From: Amycolatopsis deserti | GTDB lineage: Bacteria; Actinomycetota; Actinomycetes; Mycobacteriales; Pseudonocardiaceae | Direction of reading: 5' to 3' | NCBI RefSeq assembly: GCF_014653945.1 | Contig: NZ_BNAU01000001.1 | Coordinates: 310,001-374,000, forward strand | Length of the DNA: 64,000 nt | The notes under the pieces: model-generated | The model's input: the letters and a program-made list of their open reading frames with translations, nothing else | Databases searched by the model: none | What the model was told of the DNA's origin: nothing | Position numbers and translations under genes: made by a program | Shown: piece after piece, positions 57,243-64,000 of the stretch | Position numbering within the stretch: the first letter of the stretch is position 1 | Layout: every line of letters begins with the position of its first letter

Positions 57243-58952
57243 ATGTCTGCTGACTCTGAAGCCGAGGCCCGCGCAAGAGTTCCCGAGGAGACCGGTATCG
57301 CCGGGCACCTCCCGGACGAGCACGTGCCTCCGGTCGGCGCGGCGGGCGAGCCGCCGCGGACCGATCGCACGGTGTTCGGGGTGGCCGCCGCGCTCGCGCT
57401 GGCGATCATCGCCTGGGGGGTCGCCTCGCCGACCAGCCTGGCAGGCGTCGCCGACACCGTGCTCAACGACGCGGTGATCCCGTACGGCGGGTGGGCGTTC
57501 GTGCTGGCCGCGAGCGGGTTCGTGGTCTTCGTCGTCGCGCTGGCGGTGAGCCGCTACGGGCGCATCCGCCTGGGCCGCGACGACGAGAAGCCCGAGTTCC
57601 GCACCGCCTCGTGGATCGCGATGATGTTCAGCGCCGGCATGGGCATCGGCCTGATGTTCTTCGGCGTGTACGAGCCGGTGTCGCACCTGGCGAGCCCCCC
57701 GCCGGGCACCGCGGCCCCCAACTCCGACGAGGCCGTGCACACCGCGATGGCCACGACCCTGTTCCACTGGACCGTCCACCCGTGGGCGATCTACGCGGTC
57801 GTCGGGCTCGCCATCGCCTACAGCACCTTCCGCCGCGGCCGCAGCCAGCTGATCAGCTCGGTGTTCGCGCCGCTGCTCGGCAGGCGCCGCACCGAGGGGC
57901 CGCTGGGCAAGGCGATCGACGTGATGGCGATCTTCGCGACCCTGTTCGGCTCGGCCGCCTCGCTCGGCCTGGGCGCGCTGCAGGTCGGCGGCGGCATGGC
58001 CTCGGTCGGCTGGATCGACAACCCGGGCACCGGTCTGCTGGTCGGGATCATCGCGATCCTCACCGTCGCGTTCATCGCCTCGGCGGTGTCCGGTATCGCC
58101 AAGGGCATCCAGTGGCTGTCCAACATCAACATGGTGCTCGCCGCGCTGCTCGCGGTGTTCGTGCTCGTGGTCGGCCCGACCGTGCTGATCCTCAACCTGG
58201 TGCCCAGCGCGATCGGCGACTACTTCCGCGAGCTGGCCGAGATGTCCGGCCGCTCCGGGGTCACCGGTGGCGCGGAGATGCAGACCTGGCTGTCCGGCTG
58301 GACGGTCTTCTACTGGGCGTGGTGGATTTCCTGGACCCCGTTCGTCGGCATGTTCATCGCCCGCATCTCGCGTGGCCGCACGATCCGCCAGTTCGTCCTC
58401 GGCGTCATCGCGGTGCCGAGCGTGGTGAGCCTGGTGTGGTTCGCGATCTTCGGCGGCGCGGCGATCCAGAAGCAACGGTCCGGTGTGGACATCGCGGGCG
58501 CGGGCAGTTCCGAGTCCGCCACGTTCACGCTGCTGGAGCACCTGCCGTGGTTCGTGCCGATGGCGATCCTGGTGATGATCCTGGTGTCGATCTTCTTCGT
58601 CTCCGGCGCCGACGCCGCGTCCGTGGTGATGGGCACGTTGTCGCAGAAGGGTTCGGTGAACCCGCACCGCAACGCGGTGATCTTCTGGGGTGTGCTGACC
58701 GGGGCGGTCGCGGCGGTGATGCTGCTCGTCGGCGGCGAGGACGGGCTGACCGGCCTGCAGAACCTCACCATCCTGGTGGCGGTGCCGTTCGTGGTCGTGA
58801 TGATCGGGTTGTGCGTGGCGCTGTACCGGGACCTGCGCACCGATCCGCAGGTGATCCGCGAGCGCGAGATGCTGCGCTCGCTGGCCGAGATCCACGAGGA
58901 GCGCACCGGCGACGAACGCAGGCGCCGCCGCCTGCGCGCCCGCCGCACCTGA
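57243..58952 (+). CDS. BCCT-family glycine betaine/choline transporter
   Basis: A 569-residue twelve-helix osmolyte importer. GMGIGLMFFGVYEPVSHL, the Trp box TVFYWAWWISWTPFVGMFIA (helix 8) and ISRGRTIRQFVLG are definitive for BCCT proteins. An acidic 40-residue N-terminus and an Arg/Glu-rich C-terminal tail are probably cytoplasmic osmosensory tails. ATG at 57243 has GAAGG nine bases upstream; a GTG two codons earlier is in frame. Ends at a strong terminator. Confidence 0.93.
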   Translation: MSADSEAEARARVPEETGIAGHLPDEHVPPVGAAGEPPRTDRTVFGVAAALALAIIAWGVASPTSLAGVADTVLNDAVIPYGGWAFVLAASGFVVFVVALAVSRYGRIRLGRDDEKPEFRTASWIAMMFSAGMGIGLMFFGVYEPVSHLASPPPGTAAPNSDEAVHTAMATTLFHWTVHPWAIYAVVGLAIAYSTFRRGRSQLISSVFAPLLGRRRTEGPLGKAIDVMAIFATLFGSAASLGLGALQVGGGMASVGWIDNPGTGLLVGIIAILTVAFIASAVSGIAKGIQWLSNINMVLAALLAVFVLVVGPTVLILNLVPSAIGDYFRELAEMSGRSGVTGGAEMQTWLSGWTVFYWAWWISWTPFVGMFIARISRGRTIRQFVLGVIAVPSVVSLVWFAIFGGAAIQKQRSGVDIAGAGSSESATFTLLEHLPWFVPMAILVMILVSIFFVSGADAASVVMGTLSQKGSVNPHRNAVIFWGVLTGAVAAVMLLVGGEDGLTGLQNLTILVAVPFVVVMIGLCVALYRDLRTDPQVIREREMLRSLAEIHEERTGDERRRRRLRARRT

Positions 58953-58958
58953 CGCGAC

Positions 58959-58995
58959 GCCGGCCACCCGGATTCCCCCGGGTGGCCGGCTTTTT
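58959..58995 (+). terminator. Rho-independent terminator after the BCCT gene
   Basis: A perfect 13-bp stem (58959-58971 with 58978-58990), six-base loop and TTTTT at 58991-58995, seven bases after the stop. This is the one textbook intrinsic terminator in the window. Confidence 0.92.
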
Positions 58996-58997
58996 CG

Positions 58998-59849
58998 TCA
59001 GTCGAGGCCCAGCACTTCGAGCGTCCGGGCGGCCATCGCGGCCTCGCCGCGGGCGTTCGGGTGCACGACGACCGGGTTGGTGCCCTGCAGGACCGGTTCG
59101 ATCCAGCGGACGCCCAGCGCCTGGCACGCGTCGTGGCCTTCGGAGGCCGCCGACATGTCGACGTAGGTCACGCCGGTTTCCCCGGCCGCGCGCTCGACGG
59201 CGTCGTTCAGGGTGGCCTGCAGGCTGCGCAGGTAGGGCACATCGCCGGTGGCGACGGGCATCTTGTCGAAGCAGCCGCCGGTGGCGGGCAGGATCCACGG
59301 GTAGCCGAGGATCGCGACCTCGGCGTCCGGGGCCTTGTCCCGCACCGCCCGCAGCGCGTTCACCAGCGCCGGGTAGGTCTTGGTCCGGACGGTGTCTTCG
59401 AAGCTGGAGCCGTAGGTGTCGCGGCACGGGCTGCCCTGGCCGAGCGTGAGGACGCCGGCCGAGCCGCACGCGAGGATCGCGGAGATGAACACGCCGCTGT
59501 CGTTGCCGCCGATGGTCATGGTGACCAGGTCGGCGTCCGCGCCGACGGCGTCCAGCTGCGGCGGCACGCCCGGGTACTGGGCGGTGGTGAAGTGCTTGGT
59601 CTCCGCGGCGCCGCAGGTGACGTCGGTGAGGTCCGCGCCGATCTCGGCCGCGAGGACGTGCGGGTAGTTCCGGCTGGAGCGCAGGCACAGCGGTGAGGCG
59701 GCCGGATCGGGCGGGAGCACCCCGGAGGCGGCGCTGTAGGAATCGCCCAGCGCCACGTAGTCGAGGGCGTCGGCGTGGGCGGCGGGTGCGGCGACGAGGG
59801 TGGCGGCCGCGGTGGCCGCGGCGAGGGTGACGGCGAGACGGCGAGGCAT
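58998..59849 (-). CDS. Secreted SGNH-fold lipase/esterase
   Basis: A 283-residue protein with a clean Sec signal (LAVTLAAATAAATLVAAPAAHA, cleaved about residue 26, then DALDYVALGDS). SGNH blocks are all present: catalytic Ser in GDSYSAASG, Gly in GADLTDVTCGAAETK, Asn in TIGGNDSGV and Asp/His near the end in VVVHPNARGE. Six or more cysteines suggest disulfides, as in the Streptomyces lipase family. It releases acyl chains outside the cell. Confidence 0.92.
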   Translation of the reverse strand: MPRRLAVTLAAATAAATLVAAPAAHADALDYVALGDSYSAASGVLPPDPAASPLCLRSSRNYPHVLAAEIGADLTDVTCGAAETKHFTTAQYPGVPPQLDAVGADADLVTMTIGGNDSGVFISAILACGSAGVLTLGQGSPCRDTYGSSFEDTVRTKTYPALVNALRAVRDKAPDAEVAILGYPWILPATGGCFDKMPVATGDVPYLRSLQATLNDAVERAAGETGVTYVDMSAASEGHDACQALGVRWIEPVLQGTNPVVVHPNARGEAAMAARTLEVLGLD

Positions 59850-59964
59850 GGCTTCTCCCGGGCGTCGTTGGCGGGTGCCGAATCTACTGACGAGTAGGTA
59901 GGTGATCGTCGGGCATCCGCGAAACGCTTGTCAAGGAGGCCAGCCGCGGGAGGCGGGCGGGCGC

Positions 59965-60846
59965 TCACTCCCCGTCGGAGACCTTCGCGTCGGCGCGGTC
60001 GCGGGCCAGGAGGCCGCGCAGGGCGGTGAGGACCTCCTGCGGCGCCTTCTCCATCACGAAGTGCCCGGCGCCGTCGATCAGGGTGAGTTCGGCGTGCGGG
60101 ATCCCGGCGGCGAGTTCCTCGGCGATCGTGGTGCGCAGGTAGTCGTCGCCGGTGCCCCACACGATCGCCGTCGGGCAGGGGATGCGGCCGAGGCCCTCGG
60201 CGAGATCACGGCGGGCGGGGACGCGGTACTCGCTGAAGTAGTGCAGCAGCCAGCGGGCGCCGTCGGTGCCCGACATCCAGCCGAGGTAGTCGTCAAGGGT
60301 GTCGGGGTCGATCACGCCCTCGCGCAGCGGCTTGCGCAGGCCCGCGCGGTTGATCGCGGCGACGGGCAGGATCTTGGCGAAGGTGCCGGCGAGCGGGCCG
60401 CGGCCGAGCAGGCCCACCAGGTTGAACACGGCGTACCAGGCGGGCACGAAGGTGCGGTGGGCGCGGCTGTTGAGGATCGCCAGCCGCCGCACCCGGGCCG
60501 GGAAGCGCTGGGCGAACCCGAGGGCGAGGAAGCCGCCGTAGTCGTGGCCGAAGAGGTTGCACTCGCCGATGCCGAAGGCGTCCAGGACCCGGGCCAGGCG
60601 GGCGACCTCGGTGTCGTAGTCGAACCGCAGGTCGGTTCGTCGTTCCGAGGCGCCCCAACCGAGCCAGTCGAGGGCCAGCACGCGGTGGTGCGCGGCGAGC
60701 GCGGGGATCTGGTGGCGCCAGGAGCGGTGGTTGGCGGGATAGCCGTGCAGCAGCACGACCGGTTCCGCGGCGGGATCACCGAGATCCCGGTAGGCGAGCC
60801 GGGCGCCGTCGACCCGCACCGACCGCATCTCAGCGGGCTGGGACAT
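59965..60846 (-). CDS. Alpha/beta hydrolase, epoxide-hydrolase/dehalogenase-like
   Basis: A 293-residue hydrolase. The nucleophile elbow NLFGHDYGGFLALGF has Asp, LLHGYPANHRSWRHQ is the oxyanion segment and GAGHFVMEKAP the His. ATG at 60846 follows GGGAGGA. It is divergent from the TetR gene at 60999 across a 152-base gap with a 17-bp palindrome, so TetR probably represses it. Substrate unknown; the Asp nucleophile favours epoxide or C-halogen hydrolysis over simple ester hydrolysis. Confidence 0.88.
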   Translation of the reverse strand: MSQPAEMRSVRVDGARLAYRDLGDPAAEPVVLLHGYPANHRSWRHQIPALAAHHRVLALDWLGWGASERRTDLRFDYDTEVARLARVLDAFGIGECNLFGHDYGGFLALGFAQRFPARVRRLAILNSRAHRTFVPAWYAVFNLVGLLGRGPLAGTFAKILPVAAINRAGLRKPLREGVIDPDTLDDYLGWMSGTDGARWLLHYFSEYRVPARRDLAEGLGRIPCPTAIVWGTGDDYLRTTIAEELAAGIPHAELTLIDGAGHFVMEKAPQEVLTALRGLLARDRADAKVSDGE

Positions 60847-60914
60847 GGGTCCTCCCGCGTCGGGAACCGCCGGGCTTCCAGGAGATGTCCCGGGCCATGC
60901 CTGCCTCCCTAGTT

Positions 60915-60931
60915 CTTGCAACCGTTACAAG
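60915..60931. promoter_or_regulatory. Predicted TetR operator, 17-bp palindrome
   Basis: CTTGCAACCGTTACAAG, symmetric except one pair around the centre base, between the divergent hydrolase (60846) and TetR (60999) genes. A related half-site TTACAA recurs at 60964. Confidence 0.6.
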
Positions 60932-60998
60932 AGTGCGTTCACGGTAGCAGCCGCGGGGAGTTCTTACAACGAATGCAGGAACGCGTAGGGTGGCCGGC

Positions 60999-61631
60999 AT
61001 GCCCACCGGGAACGTCAAGGCACGCGATCCGCGCAAGCAGCGCACGATCGACGCCCTGCTCAAGGCCGCGGAACAGGTCTTCGCCCGCCGCCCGGTCGAC
61101 GAGGTGACGGTCGAGGAGATCGCCGAGCGCGCAGGGGTCGCGGTCGGCTCGATCTACAACAACTTCGGCTCGAAGGCGGGGCTGCACGCCGCGGTGGTCG
61201 ACCGGGCGCTGGACGTGGACCGCGAGTACATGGACCGCGCCTACACGCCGGACCGCTCGCCGATCGAGCAGCTCGAGGCCGCCGCCGAGCAGTACCTGCG
61301 CTTCTACCTGGAGCAGCCGGAGTTCTTCCGGATGCTGGCCTTCCCCGCGCCGCTGGGCAACTACGAGGCCGCGGCCGAGACCGCCGCGCGGCTGGCGCAC
61401 CGGGTGGACGAACAGAACGCGCGCATGATCGACGCGATCGAACGGGGCATCGCCGACGGGACGATCCGCCCGCTGGACGCGCGCCAGGCGGCGAAGGTGC
61501 TGTGGGCGAGCTGGAACGGCGTGATCAGCCTGGCCTGGCGACCGGACGAGCTGCGCGAGGACGAACGGGGGCTGGCGGAACTGCTGGCGCTGGCGGCGGA
61601 CCTGGTGGGCTGGGGCTTGCGGCGGGTCTAG
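60999..61631 (+). CDS. TetR-family transcriptional regulator
   Basis: A 210-residue TetR protein: KQRTIDALLKAAEQVFARRPV and ERAGVAVGSIYNNFGSKAGL form the HTH; the C-terminal domain is all-helical. ATG at 60999 is preferred with AGGGTGG upstream; a GTG three codons before is in frame. It shares its promoter region with the hydrolase at 59965 and probably controls it through the palindrome at 60915-60931. Its last four bases overlap the convergent GNAT gene. Confidence 0.88.
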   Translation: MPTGNVKARDPRKQRTIDALLKAAEQVFARRPVDEVTVEEIAERAGVAVGSIYNNFGSKAGLHAAVVDRALDVDREYMDRAYTPDRSPIEQLEAAAEQYLRFYLEQPEFFRMLAFPAPLGNYEAAAETAARLAHRVDEQNARMIDAIERGIADGTIRPLDARQAAKVLWASWNGVISLAWRPDELREDERGLAELLALAADLVGWGLRRV

Positions 61632-62455
61632 GCGTCGCGGTGGAGGTCCCGGCGCTGCGGGAGCTGCCGGAAGCCGGCCGAGCGGTAGGTGGCGACCGCG
61701 GCGACGTTCGTGCTCGGGGTGCAGACCAGCGCGCTCGACGAGCCCAGCTCGCGGAGTGCGGCCGCCGCGGCGAGGGTGATCGCCCTGCCGTGGCCGTGGT
61801 GCCGGTGGTCCCGGTGCACGCCCATCGGCTCCAGCAGCCCGCGCCTGCCGGGGCCGGCCGACCAGACCGCCACCGCAGCCACCGCCGTGCCCTGGTGGTG
61901 GGCGAGCAGGCAGCGGGCGTCGGCGAACGGTGCGCCGGCCGCCATCGCGTGCCAGCGCTGCTCGGTGAACGTCGAGCCGTCGAAGGACGCGCGCAGCACG
62001 CCGGCCCACACGGGCGCCTGCTCCGGCCCGATTACCTCGATCCGCAGGCCGGGGTCGGCCACCGGCTCGGTGAGGTCGCGGACCAGCGGCGTCCACGCCT
62101 CGCCGGCGCGCCAGCCGTCCTCGGCCAGCAGGTCGCGGACCAGCGCACCGGGCGGGGCTTCCAGGGACACCTCGCCCGGCGGCAGGACGCCGTGCGCCAG
62201 GTCTTCGGCCAGTTGCCGGGCGAGCTCCTCGTCTCTGAGGGCGTCCGGCGCGACTGTGAGCCGCAGCAGATCCGGTTCGTCGAGCAGCCCGACGGCGACG
62301 ATCCGCCCGTCCCGGCGCCAGGTCCGGACCGCCGCGGCCGTGGCCTGCGCGCCGGCGCGCCAGAACCAGCCCAGGTCGCCCGGGTGCAGCTGCACCGGCG
62401 CGTCGTCGTGCTGCCACTCCCGCAGCGCGGCCACGGCCTCGGCCAGGATGCTCAT
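61628..62455 (-). CDS. GNAT-family N-acetyltransferase
   Basis: A 275-residue protein with a C-terminal GNAT domain. The acetyl-CoA loop is seen as HRHHGHGRAITLAAAAAL with the preceding strand GLLEPMGVH and the following TNVAAVATYRSAGFR. The N-terminal 140 residues form a degenerate domain (LREWQHDDAPVQLHPGDLGW) with no clear motif, as in two-domain mycothiol-synthase-like GNATs. Start at 62455. Acceptor unknown. Confidence 0.86.
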   Translation of the reverse strand: MSILAEAVAALREWQHDDAPVQLHPGDLGWFWRAGAQATAAAVRTWRRDGRIVAVGLLDEPDLLRLTVAPDALRDEELARQLAEDLAHGVLPPGEVSLEAPPGALVRDLLAEDGWRAGEAWTPLVRDLTEPVADPGLRIEVIGPEQAPVWAGVLRASFDGSTFTEQRWHAMAAGAPFADARCLLAHHQGTAVAAVAVWSAGPGRRGLLEPMGVHRDHRHHGHGRAITLAAAAALRELGSSSALVCTPSTNVAAVATYRSAGFRQLPQRRDLHRDA

Positions 62456-62528
62456 GCCGCTGATCACACACCACCGGGTCAGGGGAGGGCACCCGGTTTT
62501 CCGCCGGCGCGTGGTTAGGCTGCGGCGC

Positions 62529-62864
62529 ATGGACCTCTTCGCCGGGATCGCGGTCAGCGACTTCGCCGCCGCGCGCGAGTGGTACGAGCGGCTGTTCGGC
62601 GCGGTTGCCTTCGAGCCGAACGACGTCGAGGCGGTGTGGGAGCTGGCCGAGCACCGCTACGTCTACATCGAGCACCGGCCCGAGCACGCGGGCCACGCGC
62701 AGCACACGATCTTCGTGGACGACCTGGACGCGGTGGTCGCCGGGATCGCCGAGCGCGGACTGGAACCGGCCCAGCGGGAAACCTACGACAACGGCGTCCG
62801 CAAATTCACCTTCCGCGACGCCGACGGAAACGAAATCGGCTTCGGCGGCGCTCCCGAGGGGTGA
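62529..62864 (+). CDS. VOC/glyoxalase-like domain protein
   Basis: A 111-residue vicinal-oxygen-chelate fold: FAGIAVSDFAAAREWYERLFG opens the first beta-alpha-beta-beta-beta module (in part), HTIFVDDLDAVVAGIAERG the second, and FRDADGNEIGFGG ends it with the metal-site Glu. A single module, so it functions as a dimer; could be a lyase, dioxygenase-like or resistance protein. Divergent from the GNAT gene with 73 bases between starts. Confidence 0.88.
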   Translation: MDLFAGIAVSDFAAAREWYERLFGAVAFEPNDVEAVWELAEHRYVYIEHRPEHAGHAQHTIFVDDLDAVVAGIAERGLEPAQRETYDNGVRKFTFRDADGNEIGFGGAPEG

Positions 62865-63350
62865 GGGCCGGATCGAAGCCTGTTGTGCGGTGTGTTAGTG
62901 GCTTCGCGGTCGCCGAGCGCCGTGCCGAAGCCGCCCAGGAGACCGCCGACTGACCCGGCTGGGCGGTCGTCGATCCGGTGCTGCCCGGCGCGACGATGTC
63001 CGCCGGGCTGTCGCCCGGTGAACGGGCCTGCCTGCGATGGCCCGCGCTACAGCATCCCGTAGGCGCGGAACAGCCGGTCGTAGATCGCGCGGATCGTCGC
63101 CTCCTTGCGGGCGTTGTAGTCCATCACGGTGCCGCCGAAGAGGCGGTGCCGGATCGCCTCCGGGCAGTCCGGCCCGAAACACGTGCAGGTTCGCCCGCGG
63201 CCCTCCGCGCCGGCACGTGGTCGTCCTCCGCACACGCGTCGGCGACAGCGACAGATGACGCCCGTCGTGGCCAGCCGATGATTTTCCGATGCGCGAGGCA
63301 GTCCCAGCTGTGGAGCAGGATCGGCATGGCCGTCGGCCACCGCCCCGAAG
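62865..63350. other. Intergenic region, possible gene remnants
   Basis: No gene with a credible start and codon pattern spans these 486 bases. On the minus strand, about 63047-63140 ends in a plausible protein C-terminus (DYNARKEATIRAIYDRLFRAYG), which could be the tail of a decayed gene whose upstream part is unrecognisable. I see no tRNA, repeat or operator. Confidence 0.4.
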
Positions 63351-64000
63351 CTAGCAGCCCCAGATCCGGCCTTCCAGCGCGTCACCGGCACCGCCTGGGT
63401 CGCCGGCCGCCATGGCGATCGCTGTCATCGCCGCGTCGAAAGCGTCCTCTGTGGACGCCGCGATAGGCCGGAAGCGTTCGGGCAGCGCGGTGACGGCGCG
63501 GGCTCGGGCGGCCCGGTCGCTCTTCGTGACGCCGCCGGTGAACATCCGCGGGTACACCTCGGCCACGAACGGCGGCCGCGGCGGGTCGAACGGCCACACC
63601 CGGAACCCGGCGGCCGCGAGCCGGTGCAGCGCCCGCATCCCGTGCAGCGAACCGCGGCCCACCTGACCCGCCCCGACGAGCTGGAACACCGACTTCGCCG
63701 GATACCCCGCGGCGCGCGCGACCTCCTCGGTGCGCCGGAACTCCTGGCCCGGGCGCAGCCCCGAGTCGGCCTTGCGGGTGCGCCAGAACGGCGGCTCCGG
63801 CTCGGCCAGCCACCGCGCCAGGCCGCGCTCCCGCATCACGGGCGTGAGCGCCTCCCCGGCCAGCGCCGCCCACAGCCCGCGCGCGGTCAGCCCGCGCTCC
63901 CGCAGGTACCAGGCGGGCAACGAGAACGCGAAGTCCATCCCCACGACGAGATCCGGCGTGGCGGTCGCGATCAGCCAGTCGACGACCTCGTCGCGGGTGC
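63351..64000 (-). CDS. DUF429-like protein, N-terminus beyond the window
   Basis: The visible 216 residues begin TRDEVVDWLIATATPDLVVG and continue MDFAFSLPAWYLRERG, which fits the DUF429 group of predicted nuclease- or RNase H-fold proteins (the acidic MDFAF strand is the conserved one). Later blocks include PKSVFQLVGAGQVGRG-like KSVFQLVGAGQVGRGSL, VAEVYPRMFTGG and STEDAFDAAMTAIAM, the last being the conserved C-terminal helix. The start lies past base 64000. Function unknown. Confidence 0.75.
   Translation of the reverse strand, partial: TRDEVVDWLIATATPDLVVGMDFAFSLPAWYLRERGLTARGLWAALAGEALTPVMRERGLARWLAEPEPPFWRTRKADSGLRPGQEFRRTEEVARAAGYPAKSVFQLVGAGQVGRGSLHGMRALHRLAAAGFRVWPFDPPRPPFVAEVYPRMFTGGVTKSDRAARARAVTALPERFRPIAASTEDAFDAAMTAIAMAAGDPGGAGDALEGRIWGC

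Noticed and set aside
63047-63391. Minus-strand frame ending in a protein-like tail as an intact gene
   Set aside because: No ribosome-binding site or recognisable start, and only the last 25 or so residues look protein-like.

Overview
The window is GC-rich actinobacterial chromosome with many GTG starts and ATGA or GTGA start/stop overlaps. A mycofactocin-type dehydrogenase, a sortase-E type (LAHTG) wall anchor, TetR/IclR/LAL regulators and a TetR-plus-biotin locus point to a soil actinomycete of the Pseudonocardiales, probably Amycolatopsis or a close relative. That placement is inference. No rRNA, tRNA, CRISPR array, insertion sequence or phage gene was found; nearly all of it is accessory metabolism and its regulators.

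Layout. 1-1.4 kb: UDP-GlcNAc 2-epimerase and a 50-residue protein. 1.5-4.6 kb: a minimal 2-oxoacid dehydrogenase set (E1-alpha, E1-beta, free lipoyl domain) with an IclR regulator. 4.8-14.8 kb: a hydroxyquinol-type catabolic island, with nine genes on the minus strand from 13881 to 5641 (two MFS importers, two SDRs, hydrolase, SnoaL-like, TIM-barrel, intradiol dioxygenase, maleylacetate reductase). IclR genes lie at both ends, each with the same TTGCC-N7-GGCAA site. 14.8-23.0 kb: a complete glucuronide module: beta-glucuronidase, GPH permease, UxaC, UxuB and ManD reach 2-keto-3-deoxygluconate under a LacI regulator. 23.0-23.3 kb: about twelve copies of a 23-bp tandem repeat. 23.5-27.6 kb: a BioQ-like TetR gene divergent from bioB-bioA-bioF, without bioD.

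27.6-36.8 kb: a series of small regulator-plus-enzyme pairs (ArsR with an AHSA1 protein, TetR with a mycofactocin SDR opposite an MHS transporter, MarR, a DJ-1 family protein opposite LysR), then a ComEA-like membrane protein, a wall-anchored protein whose reading frame is broken in the signal peptide, and an Asp/Glu racemase. 36.8-42.9 kb: a large LAL regulator, YceI, a PlsC-like acyltransferase and a luciferase-like monooxygenase.

42.9-51.9 kb is the most interesting region: a GTP cyclohydrolase II homologue with His where the catalytic Tyr should be, a creatininase-family amidohydrolase, an inositol-phosphatase-family enzyme, a 6-pyruvoyl-tetrahydropterin synthase homologue lacking the catalytic Cys and one zinc His, a methyltransferase carrying an internal Pro-rich repeat, a glycosyltransferase, an MDR oxidoreductase, a CDP-alcohol phosphatidyltransferase and a sulfatase/LTA-synthase-like membrane enzyme. 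It resembles the orphan deazapurine/pterin-like cluster around SCO6650-SCO6655 of Streptomyces coelicolor (from memory), whose product is unknown to me.

51.9-57.0 kb: benzoylformate decarboxylase with an aromatic-acid importer and LysR, then an HxlR-controlled hydrolase. 57.2-64 kb: a BCCT osmolyte transporter with a clear terminator, a secreted SGNH esterase, a TetR-controlled hydrolase, GNAT and VOC proteins, and a DUF429-like gene cut by the window end. Operators reported here were found by eye as inverted repeats and are predictions.
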